From: Pseudooceanicola nanhaiensis DSM 18065
GTDB lineage: Bacteria; Pseudomonadota; Alphaproteobacteria; Rhodobacterales; Rhodobacteraceae
Length of the DNA stretch: 64,000 nt
Direction of reading: 5' to 3'
Assembly: GCF_000688295.1 (NCBI RefSeq)
Contig: NZ_JHZF01000015.1
Coordinates: forward strand, 151,840 to 215,839
Shown here: positions 39,856 through 47,988 of the stretch, piece after piece
Layout of the letters: each line of letters begins with the position of its first letter
How positions within the stretch are numbered: the first letter of the stretch is position 1
Program-made: the position numbers and the translations under genes
Notes under the pieces: generated by a model
Told to the model about the DNA's origin: nothing
What the model saw: only the letters and a program-made list of their open reading frames with translations
Databases searched by the model: none

Positions 39856-40299
39856 ATGCCAACCACCGTCGGAACCGAAAGCACCGCCGCCGATCTCGTC
39901 AAGAACCTCCTCACTCTGGAGCATGACGCCATCGCGGCCTATGACAGCACCATCGAACGGCTCGAAAGCGCGGAATATCGCCAGCAGATCGAAACCTTCC
40001 GGCGCGACCATGAGGCCCATGTTCAGGACCTTGGCCGTATTGCCGACAGCATGGGTATCGAGAAGCCCATGGAAGGCGACATGAAACAATGGCTCACCAC
40101 CGGGAAAGTCGCTCTGGCGGACCTCGCAGGCGACAATGCCATTCTGAAAGCCATGAAGACAAACGAGGACGATACCGTCGCCGCATATCAACAGGCGCTC
40201 GAAAACGAAATCACGGGTGCGGAGTTGCGGCCCCTCATGGAAAAAGGGCTTGCCGATGAACGGCGCCACCGCGCCTGGATGGAATCGGCCCAAGGCTGA
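39856..40299 (+). CDS. Ferritin-like protein (DUF2383-type)
   Basis: 147 aa all-helical protein with two ferritin-like helix pairs. The Glu/His pairs are LLTLEHDAIAAYDSTIERL, RRDHEAHVQDL, NEDDTVAAYQQALE and ADERRHRAWME, giving a possible di-iron or di-manganese site. AAAGGAG sits before ATG 39856. It is probably co-transcribed with the Mn catalase and may handle metal or peroxide. Its precise role is not known. Confidence 0.8.
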   Translation: MPTTVGTESTAADLVKNLLTLEHDAIAAYDSTIERLESAEYRQQIETFRRDHEAHVQDLGRIADSMGIEKPMEGDMKQWLTTGKVALADLAGDNAILKAMKTNEDDTVAAYQQALENEITGAELRPLMEKGLADERRHRAWMESAQG

Positions 40300-40578
40300 A
40301 CCGGAGTATGAAGGGCGGCGCAGCCAATGCGCTGCCCTTTGAGACCGGGGGGGGCACGATCGTGAGCCCGGTGGCTGGCTTGAATAAATTGGATGTCGGA
40401 ATGTGCGCGTCACGGACCGGATCACATTCGAGCTGACATCATCAGACTGAAATCTCGGGTCGATGCGCTGATGAAGCTGCGTCCGGCGCAATGCGCAGCG
40501 AATGACAGCTTCCCGCCCAATATGCATATTTTCCTCCTTCCGATGATCTCTCGGGCACATTCGATAGGAATTGCCCCT

Positions 40579-41940
40579 TCATGACGCATGGGAAAACCGC
40601 TCGTTGTCTGACAGGTGGGTGTCGAGGGCACTGGCGATGATGCGCGTCAGGGGGCGACCCTGCGGTTCGACGGCGAGGTGGTCCTCGGTGAGGGTCACGA
40701 GGTCGCCGTAGCGTTCGGCGATCATGGCAAGCGTCGGGGCGAGGGTCGCGGTCTGGGCACCGAAATCGCGGCGTAGCGCATCCCGATCCAGGCGGAAATC
40801 GCACATCAGCATCTCGATGGCGCGGGCCCGGAGCAGGTCATCCACGCTCATGACATGGCCACGGGCGCCGGCCAGTGTCCCGGTCTCGATACGTTGGATA
40901 TAAGCGGCGGTGGCCGGCGCGTTCTGGACATAGCCCGAGGGCAGGCGCGAAATCGACGAGGCCCCGAGGCCGATCAGCGTCGGGCAGGTGTCGTCCGTAT
41001 AGCCCTGGAAGTTGCGCCGCAGGTGGCCGGAGCGGGCTGCCTGCGCGAGGCTGTCGCCGGGCCGGGCGAAGTGGTCGATCCCGATCGCGTCGAAGCCCGC
41101 ATCCCCGAACCGCTGCGCCGCCAGTCTTGCGAGTTCATATCGCTCGACCTCCTTGGGGAGGGCGTCACCGTCGATCAGTTGCTGGCGTTTCGACACCCAC
41201 GGGACGTGGGCATATCCGAAAATGGCCAGCCGATCCGGCGCCAGCTCGAGCACCTTGGAGACCGTGTCGTCCAGCCGGGTGAGGTCCTGATGCGGCAGGC
41301 CGTAGACGAGGTCCGCGTTCAGCGAATGGATGCCTGCGGCACGCAGGTCGTCGACACAGGCCTTCGTGACGTCGAAAGGCTGAATGCGGCCGATGGCCTC
41401 CTGCACCTTGGGATCGAAGTCCTGGATGCCGATGCTGGCGCGGTTCATGCCCTCTTGGGCGAGGGCCTCGATCTTTTGGAAATCCACCATGGTGGGATCG
41501 ATCTCGACCGAGAACTCGTGGTCCTCCGTCGGGGGGATGACCGCCCGGACGGCTCGGGCCAGGCGGTGGATGAGGTGCGGCGGCAGGATCGTCGGCGTGC
41601 CGCCGCCCCAGTGCATCCGGCCCATTCTCATGCCCGCGGTCAGGGTGCCCTTCAAGAGCGCGAGTTCCTGTTCCAGCGTGCCGATGTAGCTTTCGACCGG
41701 TGACAAGGTCTTCGTGCCCTGCGTCCGGCAGGCGCAGAACCAGCACAACCGCTCGCAGAAGGGTATGTGGAGGTAGACCGAGACGGGTTCGTCCGGGTCC
41801 AGCGCGGCGAGCGCTTCGGCCTGGTGAGCGGCACCCACGTCCGGCGAGAAGATCGGGGCGGTGGGATATGAGGTGTAGCGGGGCACCCGGGCGTCGAAGA
41901 GGCCGAGCGATCTGAGGCGGTCGATCTGTTTCATGTGCAT
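40579..41940 (-). CDS. hemN: Oxygen-independent coproporphyrinogen III dehydrogenase
   Basis: 453 aa radical-SAM enzyme of anaerobic heme synthesis, which oxidatively decarboxylates coproporphyrinogen III. The cluster motif is HIPFCERLCWFCAC near residues 57-70, followed by HWGGGTPT and the family's EIDP and YGLPHQ segments. ATG 41940 is chosen because AAAAGG precedes it; a second in-frame ATG is at 41934. It lies downstream of nnrU in the nor operon direction with its own FNR-type box. Heme supply fits the cytochrome needs of NorCB under low oxygen. Confidence 0.95.
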   Translation of the reverse strand: MHMKQIDRLRSLGLFDARVPRYTSYPTAPIFSPDVGAAHQAEALAALDPDEPVSVYLHIPFCERLCWFCACRTQGTKTLSPVESYIGTLEQELALLKGTLTAGMRMGRMHWGGGTPTILPPHLIHRLARAVRAVIPPTEDHEFSVEIDPTMVDFQKIEALAQEGMNRASIGIQDFDPKVQEAIGRIQPFDVTKACVDDLRAAGIHSLNADLVYGLPHQDLTRLDDTVSKVLELAPDRLAIFGYAHVPWVSKRQQLIDGDALPKEVERYELARLAAQRFGDAGFDAIGIDHFARPGDSLAQAARSGHLRRNFQGYTDDTCPTLIGLGASSISRLPSGYVQNAPATAAYIQRIETGTLAGARGHVMSVDDLLRARAIEMLMCDFRLDRDALRRDFGAQTATLAPTLAMIAERYGDLVTLTEDHLAVEPQGRPLTRIIASALDTHLSDNERFSHAS

Positions 41941-41968
41941 GGTATGTGCCTTTTCCCGGTCGTGAACC

Positions 41969-41982
41969 TTGCGCAGGATCAA
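41969..41982. promoter_or_regulatory. NnrR/FNR-type box upstream of hemN
   Basis: TTGCGCAGGATCAA on the plus strand reads TTGATCCTGCGCAA on the coding strand, fitting both FNR (TTGAT) and NnrR half sites. It lies just after the nnrU stop. Its centre is only about 35 bases before ATG 41940, so activation at -41.5 would give a leaderless or downstream start. Confidence 0.6.
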
Positions 41983-41984
41983 GC

Positions 41985-42677
41985 TCAGATCGGAAAGGGC
42001 GTGACGCCGATCAACGGGCCGTGCAGGTGAAGGGCGGCGACCCAGATCAGCAGGCCGATGATGGTCCGGATTGCCAGCGGGCGCGCGTTGTCGCGGAGCC
42101 AGACCCGATCCGTCAGAGGCTGCAGCGAGAGGGTCGCGGTGGCCTTGAAGAACGCCGTGGCTTGCGGGCCGAGCGACCGGCGGGCCCTTGCGTCGAAAGC
42201 GGGGATGGCGGCGAGGGCCATGGCGCTGAAGCAGCCGAACAGGATCACATGGGCGAGGTCACCGTTCGGCACCAGATGCGCCCCGGCCCAGAGCGCCAGC
42301 GCAAGGAACAGCGGATGCCGGGTGATGGCGGCGAACCCGGGATGGTCCGGATCGACGATTGCGTCGCGCTTGCCGCCAAGCGTGAAGGGATTGCGCAGAC
42401 CGAAGCCGCAGGCGATCAGCACGGTGGCCATGGGCATCGCGATATTGGGCACCCATCTCGTCCAGGGCGCCTGAGGCCAGAGTTCGACATGGGGCGCCCG
42501 GCCTGCCGCGACGATGACCCAGGCAAGCAGGGCGAGGGACAAGAGCCCGTAGGCCGAGAAATACGCCCGCCGCCCGACCGCGCCGATCAGCCTGTCGCGC
42601 AGGCCGCCGAAGCGCGGCAGGACGTGGCTGGCGACGAAGATCGCCAGCGCGAGCATGTATTCCGTCCATCCGGTCAT
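41985..42677 (-). CDS. nnrU: NnrU-family membrane protein
   Basis: 230 aa inner-membrane protein with about six helices (MLALAIFVASHVLPRFGGLR, AYFSAYGLLSLALLAWVIVA). It has the NnrU signature HPLFLALALWAGAHLVPNGD, which resembles isoprenylcysteine methyltransferase-type segments. NnrU is tied to NO reduction in Rhodobacterales, but its reaction is unknown. Its ATG overlaps the stop of the small membrane gene upstream. Confidence 0.88.
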   Translation of the reverse strand: MTGWTEYMLALAIFVASHVLPRFGGLRDRLIGAVGRRAYFSAYGLLSLALLAWVIVAAGRAPHVELWPQAPWTRWVPNIAMPMATVLIACGFGLRNPFTLGGKRDAIVDPDHPGFAAITRHPLFLALALWAGAHLVPNGDLAHVILFGCFSAMALAAIPAFDARARRSLGPQATAFFKATATLSLQPLTDRVWLRDNARPLAIRTIIGLLIWVAALHLHGPLIGVTPFPI

Positions 42678-42892
42678 CAGCCTTCGGCCTTCTCCATCAG
42701 TCGCATGATGTGACAGGCAAAGGCGTAGGTTGCGGGCAGGCCGATGACCAGCCCCCCGGCGGCGGATTGCCAGGGCGTCAGAACGGGCCAGCCCATCCAC
42801 GACCCGATGAGCGAGGCGAAGAAGAGGTTCACTCCCATGGCCCCGGCGCCGAAGGGGTAGAGCGCCGCGAAGAGTTTCGGTGATGGTCTCAT
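42677..42892 (-). CDS. Small two-helix membrane protein of the nor operon
   Basis: 71 aa with two membrane segments (LFAALYPFGAGAMGVNLFFA and SAAGGLVIGLPATYAFACHI). ATGA overlaps at both ends place it firmly in the norCBQD-nnrU transcript. NorF of Paracoccus is a small membrane protein of similar size, but I cannot confirm homology. It may help assemble or stabilise NorCB. Confidence 0.7.
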   Translation of the reverse strand: MRPSPKLFAALYPFGAGAMGVNLFFASLIGSWMGWPVLTPWQSAAGGLVIGLPATYAFACHIMRLMEKAEG

Positions 42893-43074
42893 CGGCGGCT
42901 CACCAGCATCTGCACGGCGACGAGCGACAGGATCAGCGCGACCGAGCCGACGAAGAACCAGAATTCAGCGGCTTCCGTCTGCGGCTGCGGGATCGGTCTG
43001 TCGAACGCCTCGGCCAGGGCGGTCGTGGGCAGGGTCAGGGCAAGATACGGGGTGATGGTGAGGATGCGCTTCAT
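42889..43074 (-). CDS. Small membrane protein following norD (NorF-like position)
   Basis: 61 aa. An N-terminal signal-like helix (ITPYLALTLPTTALAEA) is followed by a Pro-rich turn and one membrane helix (FWFFVGSVALILSLVAVQML) with a basic end (SRR). Its start is one base from the end of norD, and its stop overlaps the next gene. Position suggests a NorE/F-like accessory role; the sequence alone does not name it. Confidence 0.65.
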   Translation of the reverse strand: MKRILTITPYLALTLPTTALAEAFDRPIPQPQTEAAEFWFFVGSVALILSLVAVQMLVSRR

Positions 43075-43075
43075 C

Positions 43076-44950
43076 TCAGCTCTCCATGGTCAGGGTTTGA
43101 TAGATCTCGGGCAACGCCCGGGGCAGGCGTTCGGGATGCGGCAGCAGGGTGAAGCCGGCGCGGCCGAAGATGCGGGCGAACCAGTCCTGCCCGTCCTGAT
43201 CGACGATGACGCCATGCACCGCCTGGCCAAGCGCGCGGGCCTCGCGGACGGCCATGCGGCTGTCCTCGATCCCGTGCTGGCCCTCGTAGTGGTCGAGGTC
43301 GTTGGGCTTGCCGTCGGTCAGGACAAGCAGCAGGCGGCGGCTGGCTCCTTCTTCGGCCAGTTGCGCCGAGACATGGCGGATCGCCGCGCCGAGGCGCGTG
43401 TAGTGGCCCGGGGTCAAACCACCGATCCGGGCGGTGACCTCGTGGGACATGGGTTCCTCGAAGGTCTTGGCACGATGCAGGAAGACACGGTCGCGGCGGA
43501 GCGAGGAAAAGCCCCAGATGCCAAGCCGGTCGCCGGCGGTGTCGATCCCTTCGGCCAGCGAGGTCAGCGCCTCGCGCGCAACCTCGATCACCGAGGTGTC
43601 GCCGATCGCGGCCTCGGTCGAGCGGGAGCAGTCCATCAGGATCGCCACCGACAGATCACGCGCCACGGGGCGGCCCGCCTGCCAGACCCGGTCCGACCCT
43701 TCCTGCCCGCAGGCGATGTCCGTGCGGGAGGTGACCAGGGCGTCGAGGTCCAGGTCCTCCCCGTCGATCTGACGAGGCAGGACAACGCGGCGCGGATGCA
43801 GCGGCGCGAACTGGCGTTTGACCCGGGCGACGAGGCGGGGGTCCGGGGCGTATTCGGCGCACGGTTTCGCGGCGGCTTCCAGCACGCGGGTATGGCCGGG
43901 CATGTAGTCGCCGGTGCGGCGGTTCCATTCCGGGTAGGTGAACTTGCCCGCCAGCATCTCGTGATCGGCGTCCTGCGGCGACAGGTCCAGCGACAGGCGC
44001 AGCCGGGTCGCGGCGCGCTTCATGTTCTCCGAGAATGTCAGGTGGTCCTGATCCTCGGCCGCCTTGGCGGCGTTGTCCTGATCGTCGTCATCGACCATGC
44101 GGTTGATGTTCAGGCTTTCGGCCCAGGACATGATCGTCTCGAACCGATGGATGATGAAACCGTCGTTGCGGTTGGCCTGGTCGCGGTCTTCGCGTCTCGC
44201 CTCCTTCCGGCTGGGCACGGCGAAGGCGGGGGCCTGGTCGGGCTCTTCCGCCGTATCCGACGCGCCCTTGCCGGTGGTGCGCGGCAGGAACCGCAGCCAG
44301 ATCGGCACCGGGGCATAGCTGCGGTAGCCGCGCGGGGCGGGGGCGTCGATCACGGCGATCCCGCCGCGCTGGCAGCCGATCTGGTCCAGGATCATCCGTT
44401 CGACGGATGCCTCGTGTCGGGGCAGGGCGCTGCGTTTGCGCAGGGCGCAGGCTTCCCGACACAGGGCGTGATAGGCGTCCTGCAGGCCGGGGCAGGCGCG
44501 GAACGCCCGGTCCATCGCAGCCCCATTCGCCGCGATCTGGGCGAGGTCGTTCCGGTAAGGGTCGTCGAGCCCCGGGGGCACCGTGGCAAAGGCCGCGATG
44601 GAGGCGAGCCAGAGATAGGCGGCGCGGTTGAGGTCCCGCGTCGGGAAGCAGTCCATCTCCGGCGGCAGCCGCAGCCGCTCACCGTCGAAATCTGCCAGAT
44701 GCACCATCTCTCGCGGAGTGCCGACCCGGCGGAAGAGGCCGGGCCGGTGGTCGGAGGAGGCGAGGGGCGCTGCCACGATCTCGACCCCCGCCGGGCCGCC
44801 GAGAGCCCGGAAGAGGGCTGCAAGGCTGGGGCGCATGGCGTCGAAGGTGACGGCGCGGTCCGCATCCGATGCGGCCTTGCGCGTGGCCATGTCGTGCCAG
44901 AGGTTGCCGACGGTCTCCTCCGGCTCCATGAGGTCGAGAACGTGGATCAT
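43076..44950 (-). CDS. norD: NorD, VWA-domain NO reductase activation protein
   Basis: 624 aa cytosolic protein. The C-terminal von Willebrand A domain has the MIDAS motif DCSRS (in LMDCSRSTEAAIGD), the later TDGKPND and a conserved Thr loop. It works with the NorQ MoxR ATPase to insert the non-heme iron in NorB. ATG 44950 (MIHVLDLMEPEE) is used; an upstream extension overlaps norQ. It starts four bases after the norQ stop. Confidence 0.93.
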   Translation of the reverse strand: MIHVLDLMEPEETVGNLWHDMATRKAASDADRAVTFDAMRPSLAALFRALGGPAGVEIVAAPLASSDHRPGLFRRVGTPREMVHLADFDGERLRLPPEMDCFPTRDLNRAAYLWLASIAAFATVPPGLDDPYRNDLAQIAANGAAMDRAFRACPGLQDAYHALCREACALRKRSALPRHEASVERMILDQIGCQRGGIAVIDAPAPRGYRSYAPVPIWLRFLPRTTGKGASDTAEEPDQAPAFAVPSRKEARREDRDQANRNDGFIIHRFETIMSWAESLNINRMVDDDDQDNAAKAAEDQDHLTFSENMKRAATRLRLSLDLSPQDADHEMLAGKFTYPEWNRRTGDYMPGHTRVLEAAAKPCAEYAPDPRLVARVKRQFAPLHPRRVVLPRQIDGEDLDLDALVTSRTDIACGQEGSDRVWQAGRPVARDLSVAILMDCSRSTEAAIGDTSVIEVAREALTSLAEGIDTAGDRLGIWGFSSLRRDRVFLHRAKTFEEPMSHEVTARIGGLTPGHYTRLGAAIRHVSAQLAEEGASRRLLLVLTDGKPNDLDHYEGQHGIEDSRMAVREARALGQAVHGVIVDQDGQDWFARIFGRAGFTLLPHPERLPRALPEIYQTLTMES

Positions 44951-44954
44951 GGCA

Positions 44955-45749
44955 TCACCCGAACACGGCGCTGGCGATATCGCGCAGGGCCTGTTGCACA
45001 TCCGGCTCATCGCTGAGCGGTTCGATGATGGCCGCCTGAAGCGCCCGGTCGACGGGCATCCCCTTCGCGATCATCGTGGCGGCGTAGATCAGCAGGCGGG
45101 TGGAGACCCCTTCCTCCAGGTCCATCCCCGAGAGGTTGCGGATGCCGCCCGCCAGCCGGACCAGCGCCTTCGTCCGGCCCTCGTCCAGCCCGCTTTCGCG
45201 CATGACCACGGGCACCTCGACCTCCGGTGTCGGGAAGTCGAACCCGACCGAGACGAAGCGCTGCCGGGTCGAGGGCTTCAGCTTCTTCAGGATGTTCTGG
45301 TAGCCGGGGTTGTAGCTGGCCACGAGCATGAAGCTCTCTGGCGCCACCAGTTCCTCGCCCGTCTTGTCGATGACCAGTCGGCGGCGGTCATCGGTCAGCG
45401 GGTGCAGGACGACGGTGACATCCTTGCGGGCCTCGACCACCTCGTCGAGGTAGCAGATGCCGCCCTCGCGCACGGCGCGGGTGAGCGGCCCGTCGACCCA
45501 GACGGTTTCGCCCCCCTTCAGCAGGTAGCGTCCGATCAGGTCGGCGGCCGAGAGGTCGTCATGGCAGGCCACGGTGTGCAGCGGCAGGTCCAGACGCGCG
45601 GCCATGTGTTCGACGAAGCGCGTCTTGCCGCAGCCGGTCGGCCCCTTCAGAAGAAGGGGCAGAGCGTTGGCATGGGCCGTTTCGAAGACCGCGCATTCGT
45701 CGGCGACGGGCTGGTAGAACGGCAGATCGGCTGTGTTGAGGTCTTTCAT
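44955..45749 (-). CDS. norQ: NorQ, MoxR-type AAA+ ATPase for NO reductase activation
   Basis: 264 aa. Walker A GPTGCGKTR near residues 36-44, Walker B CYLDEVVEA, sensor-type SYNPGYQ and the arginine-finger region RQRFVSV. It acts with NorD as a metal-insertion chaperone for NorCB. ATG 45749 lies four bases after the norB stop; a longer frame would overlap norB. Confidence 0.95.
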   Translation of the reverse strand: MKDLNTADLPFYQPVADECAVFETAHANALPLLLKGPTGCGKTRFVEHMAARLDLPLHTVACHDDLSAADLIGRYLLKGGETVWVDGPLTRAVREGGICYLDEVVEARKDVTVVLHPLTDDRRRLVIDKTGEELVAPESFMLVASYNPGYQNILKKLKPSTRQRFVSVGFDFPTPEVEVPVVMRESGLDEGRTKALVRLAGGIRNLSGMDLEEGVSTRLLIYAATMIAKGMPVDRALQAAIIEPLSDEPDVQQALRDIASAVFG

Positions 45750-45753
45750 CGGA

Positions 45754-47109
45754 TCACTCTTTCGGAACGGCCGCGTCCTTGACGACGGGGCCGGGTTTGA
45801 CCACCTCGCGGCGCACCACGAGCATGGAGTAGATGAAGAGGAGCGCACCGAGGACCACGGCGATGCCAGAGCCGAAGCGCATCAGGTAGAAGAGGCCGAG
45901 CTGGTCCTGCACGTCCATGTAGTAGTCGCCCACGATGCGCTGCATGTGCGTCTGGATCGTGCCCGCAAAGGTCAGCGTGAAGGTCATGAAGGCCATGCCC
46001 CCCGTCATCAGCCAGAAGCTCGCCATGTTGAGCACCTGGTTATAGGGCGCGCGGCCCCGCAGCAGCGGCATCGCATAGCTGAACATCGCCAGGTTGAGGG
46101 CGACATAGGCGCCGTAGAAGGCGAGGTGCCCGTGGGCGGCGGTGATCTGCGTGCCGTGGGTGTAGAAGTTCACCCCGTGCAGCGTGTGCAGGAAGCCCCA
46201 GACGCCCGCGCCGAAGAAGGCCACGGTGGAGGACCCGAGCGACCACAGCAGCGCAGCCTTGTTCGGGTGGTTCTTGCGGCCCTTCCAGACCATCACGAAG
46301 GCGAAGGACATCATGGCGAAGAAGGGGACGACCTCGAAGGTCGAGAAGACCGATCCGATCCACTGCCAGTAGCCCGGCGTGCCGATCCAGTAGAAGTGGT
46401 GCCCGGTGCCGAGGATGCCCGAGAAGAGCGCCGTGGCGACGATGATGTAGAGCCATTTCTCGATCACCTCGCGGTCGACGCCCGTCAGCTTGAGCATCAG
46501 GAAGCCGAGGATCGCGGCCATGACGAGTTCCCAGGTCGCCTCGACCCAGAGGTGCACGACGAACCACCAGTACATCTTGTCGAGCGACAGGTTGTCCGGG
46601 TTGATGAAGGCGAAGACCCAGAGCAGGCAGAGCAGCCAGAGCCCCGTCATCAGGATGTTGGTGATCGCCGTCTTGCGCCCGGCCAGGAAGGTCAGCGAGA
46701 CGTTGAAGAGGAAGATCACGGCGGCCACGAGGATGCCGAACTTGACCCAGAGCGGCTGCTCGAGGAACTCCCGCCCGCCGTGGATGCCGACAAGGTAGGA
46801 GCCGACGGCGCCCAGCGTGCCGACCACGAGGATCGCCAGCTGGATGTAGGCGAGCTTGACCGAGAAGATCTCGCGCTCGCTTTCCTCGGGGACGAGGTAA
46901 TAGGCCGCGCCGAAGAAGCCGAGCAGCAGCCAGACGATCAACGCGTTGGTGTGGATCATGCGGACGATGTTGAAGGGCAGCACCTCGGACAGGGTATTGG
47001 GCGAGACGTAGATCCAGCCCAGCAGCAGCCCGCCCAGCACCTGGATGCCGAACAGGCCCATCGCCGCGAGGAAGTAGGCGTAGGCCACTTTTTGCGATTG
47101 GTATTTCAT
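45754..47109 (-). CDS. norB: Nitric oxide reductase subunit B (cNOR)
   Basis: 451 aa, 12-helix heme-copper oxidase superfamily protein that reduces two NO to N2O at a heme b3/non-heme iron centre. Conserved His ligands appear in RMIHTNALIVW, GTGHHFYWIG, FLHTLHGVNFYTHGTQIT and AAHGHLAFYGAY, and Glu residues of the active site are seen in HLWVEATWELVM. The absence of an N-terminal extension marks the cNOR rather than the qNOR type. norC lies directly upstream. Confidence 0.97.
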   Translation of the reverse strand: MKYQSQKVAYAYFLAAMGLFGIQVLGGLLLGWIYVSPNTLSEVLPFNIVRMIHTNALIVWLLLGFFGAAYYLVPEESEREIFSVKLAYIQLAILVVGTLGAVGSYLVGIHGGREFLEQPLWVKFGILVAAVIFLFNVSLTFLAGRKTAITNILMTGLWLLCLLWVFAFINPDNLSLDKMYWWFVVHLWVEATWELVMAAILGFLMLKLTGVDREVIEKWLYIIVATALFSGILGTGHHFYWIGTPGYWQWIGSVFSTFEVVPFFAMMSFAFVMVWKGRKNHPNKAALLWSLGSSTVAFFGAGVWGFLHTLHGVNFYTHGTQITAAHGHLAFYGAYVALNLAMFSYAMPLLRGRAPYNQVLNMASFWLMTGGMAFMTFTLTFAGTIQTHMQRIVGDYYMDVQDQLGLFYLMRFGSGIAVVLGALLFIYSMLVVRREVVKPGPVVKDAAVPKE

Positions 47110-47130
47110 GATTTTTCTCCTGTCCCTCGA

Positions 47131-47583
47131 TCAGCCGGCATCGTTCGGCGGCCAGTTCTGGGTGTCGGTCTGATCGGCCCAGCGGAGGAATTCGGCCAGG
47201 CCGCGCATCTCCTCCTCGGTGATCTCGAAACGCGGCATCTGGCGGCGGCCCTCGATGCCCGAAGGCTGCGCCTGCATCCACCCGTCCAGCATCTCGTAGG
47301 CAAGTTCCGGGTCGTCCTGGGCGCCCCACCTGGTCATCACGTTGCCGACCTCGGGCGCGAAATAGGCGCCCTCGCCGTGCAGCGTGTGGCAGTTGATGCA
47401 GGAGTTTCGTTCCCAGACGTGCTTGCCCAGCCGAACCTCGTCGGTGAGGGGCATTCCGGCAGTGGCCTTGTCCACGATGTAGCGATGGCTCTGCGCCGTC
47501 AGGGCCACGAACACGACGACGAAGAAGATGGATCCCCCGTAGAACACGTTCCTGGCCCGCGATTTGGTGAGTAGTTCTGACAT
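47131..47583 (-). CDS. norC: Nitric oxide reductase subunit C (cytochrome c)
   Basis: 150 aa with one N-terminal membrane anchor (VFYGGSIFFVVVFVALTAQ) and a periplasmic heme c site CINCH near residue 61. A Met ligand follows in RRQMPRFEI. It accepts electrons from pseudoazurin or cytochrome c and passes them to NorB. ATG 47583 is used; a longer frame reading upstream crosses the NnrR box region. It is the first gene of norCBQD plus two small genes, nnrU and hemN. Confidence 0.96.
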   Translation of the reverse strand: MSELLTKSRARNVFYGGSIFFVVVFVALTAQSHRYIVDKATAGMPLTDEVRLGKHVWERNSCINCHTLHGEGAYFAPEVGNVMTRWGAQDDPELAYEMLDGWMQAQPSGIEGRRQMPRFEITEEEMRGLAEFLRWADQTDTQNWPPNDAG

Positions 47584-47645
47584 GTCGCGGTCCCGACAAA
47601 TTGTTGCGGATACCTGACGTCTAGGGGGCCGGACGTGGCCGCTTG

Positions 47646-47659
47646 TTGCGCAATCGCAA
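47646..47659. promoter_or_regulatory. NnrR-type box between norC and the DUF1858-like gene
   Basis: TTGCGCAATCGCAA has the five outer bases of each half as exact inverted copies (TTGCG/CGCAA). At -41.5 it predicts starts near 47611 for norC (28-base leader) and near 47694 for the plus-strand gene (15-base leader), so it could serve both. Confidence 0.78.
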
Positions 47660-47708
47660 AGAACGGCACGAAAGATGAGCGCAGCATGCGGGTATGAAAG
47701 GACCCGCG

Positions 47709-47921
47709 ATGAGCAAGCCCGACTTCGATGACCCCGACCTGCCGCTGGCGGACCTTTTCGCCGCATGGCCTCTGGCTGCCGCTGCGTTCCTGGCCCGCGG
47801 GATGCTTTGCCCGGGCTGCCCGATCGCGCCGTTTCACGCGATCACGGATGCGTGCCTGGAATATGATCTGGACGAAGACGAATTCCGTGCGGATCTGGAG
47901 ATGCTGCTCTCCGAAGGCTGA
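47709..47921 (+). CDS. DUF1858-like small cysteine protein
   Basis: 70 aa. It has the pattern of DUF1858/ScdA-N-type domains: LPLADLFAAWPLAAAAFLAR, then CPGCPIAPF, then DACLEYDLDEDEF. The CxxC could bind metal or an NO-damaged centre. AAAGGA lies six bases before ATG 47709, and the NnrR-type box lies upstream, so it is probably induced together with norC. A role in NO stress or iron-sulfur repair is inferred. Confidence 0.8.
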   Translation: MSKPDFDDPDLPLADLFAAWPLAAAAFLARGMLCPGCPIAPFHAITDACLEYDLDEDEFRADLEMLLSEG

Positions 47922-47988
47922 GCCGCCTTTGACGCCCGTGTTCTTGACCGGAGGGGACAGCTGGGAAACAGGTGCCTGACGGCCCTGC

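Noticed and set aside
41941..41982. TTG at 41982 as the start of hemN
   Set aside because: It lies within the FNR-type box, and the added residues are unlike HemN; ATG 41940 has a ribosome site.
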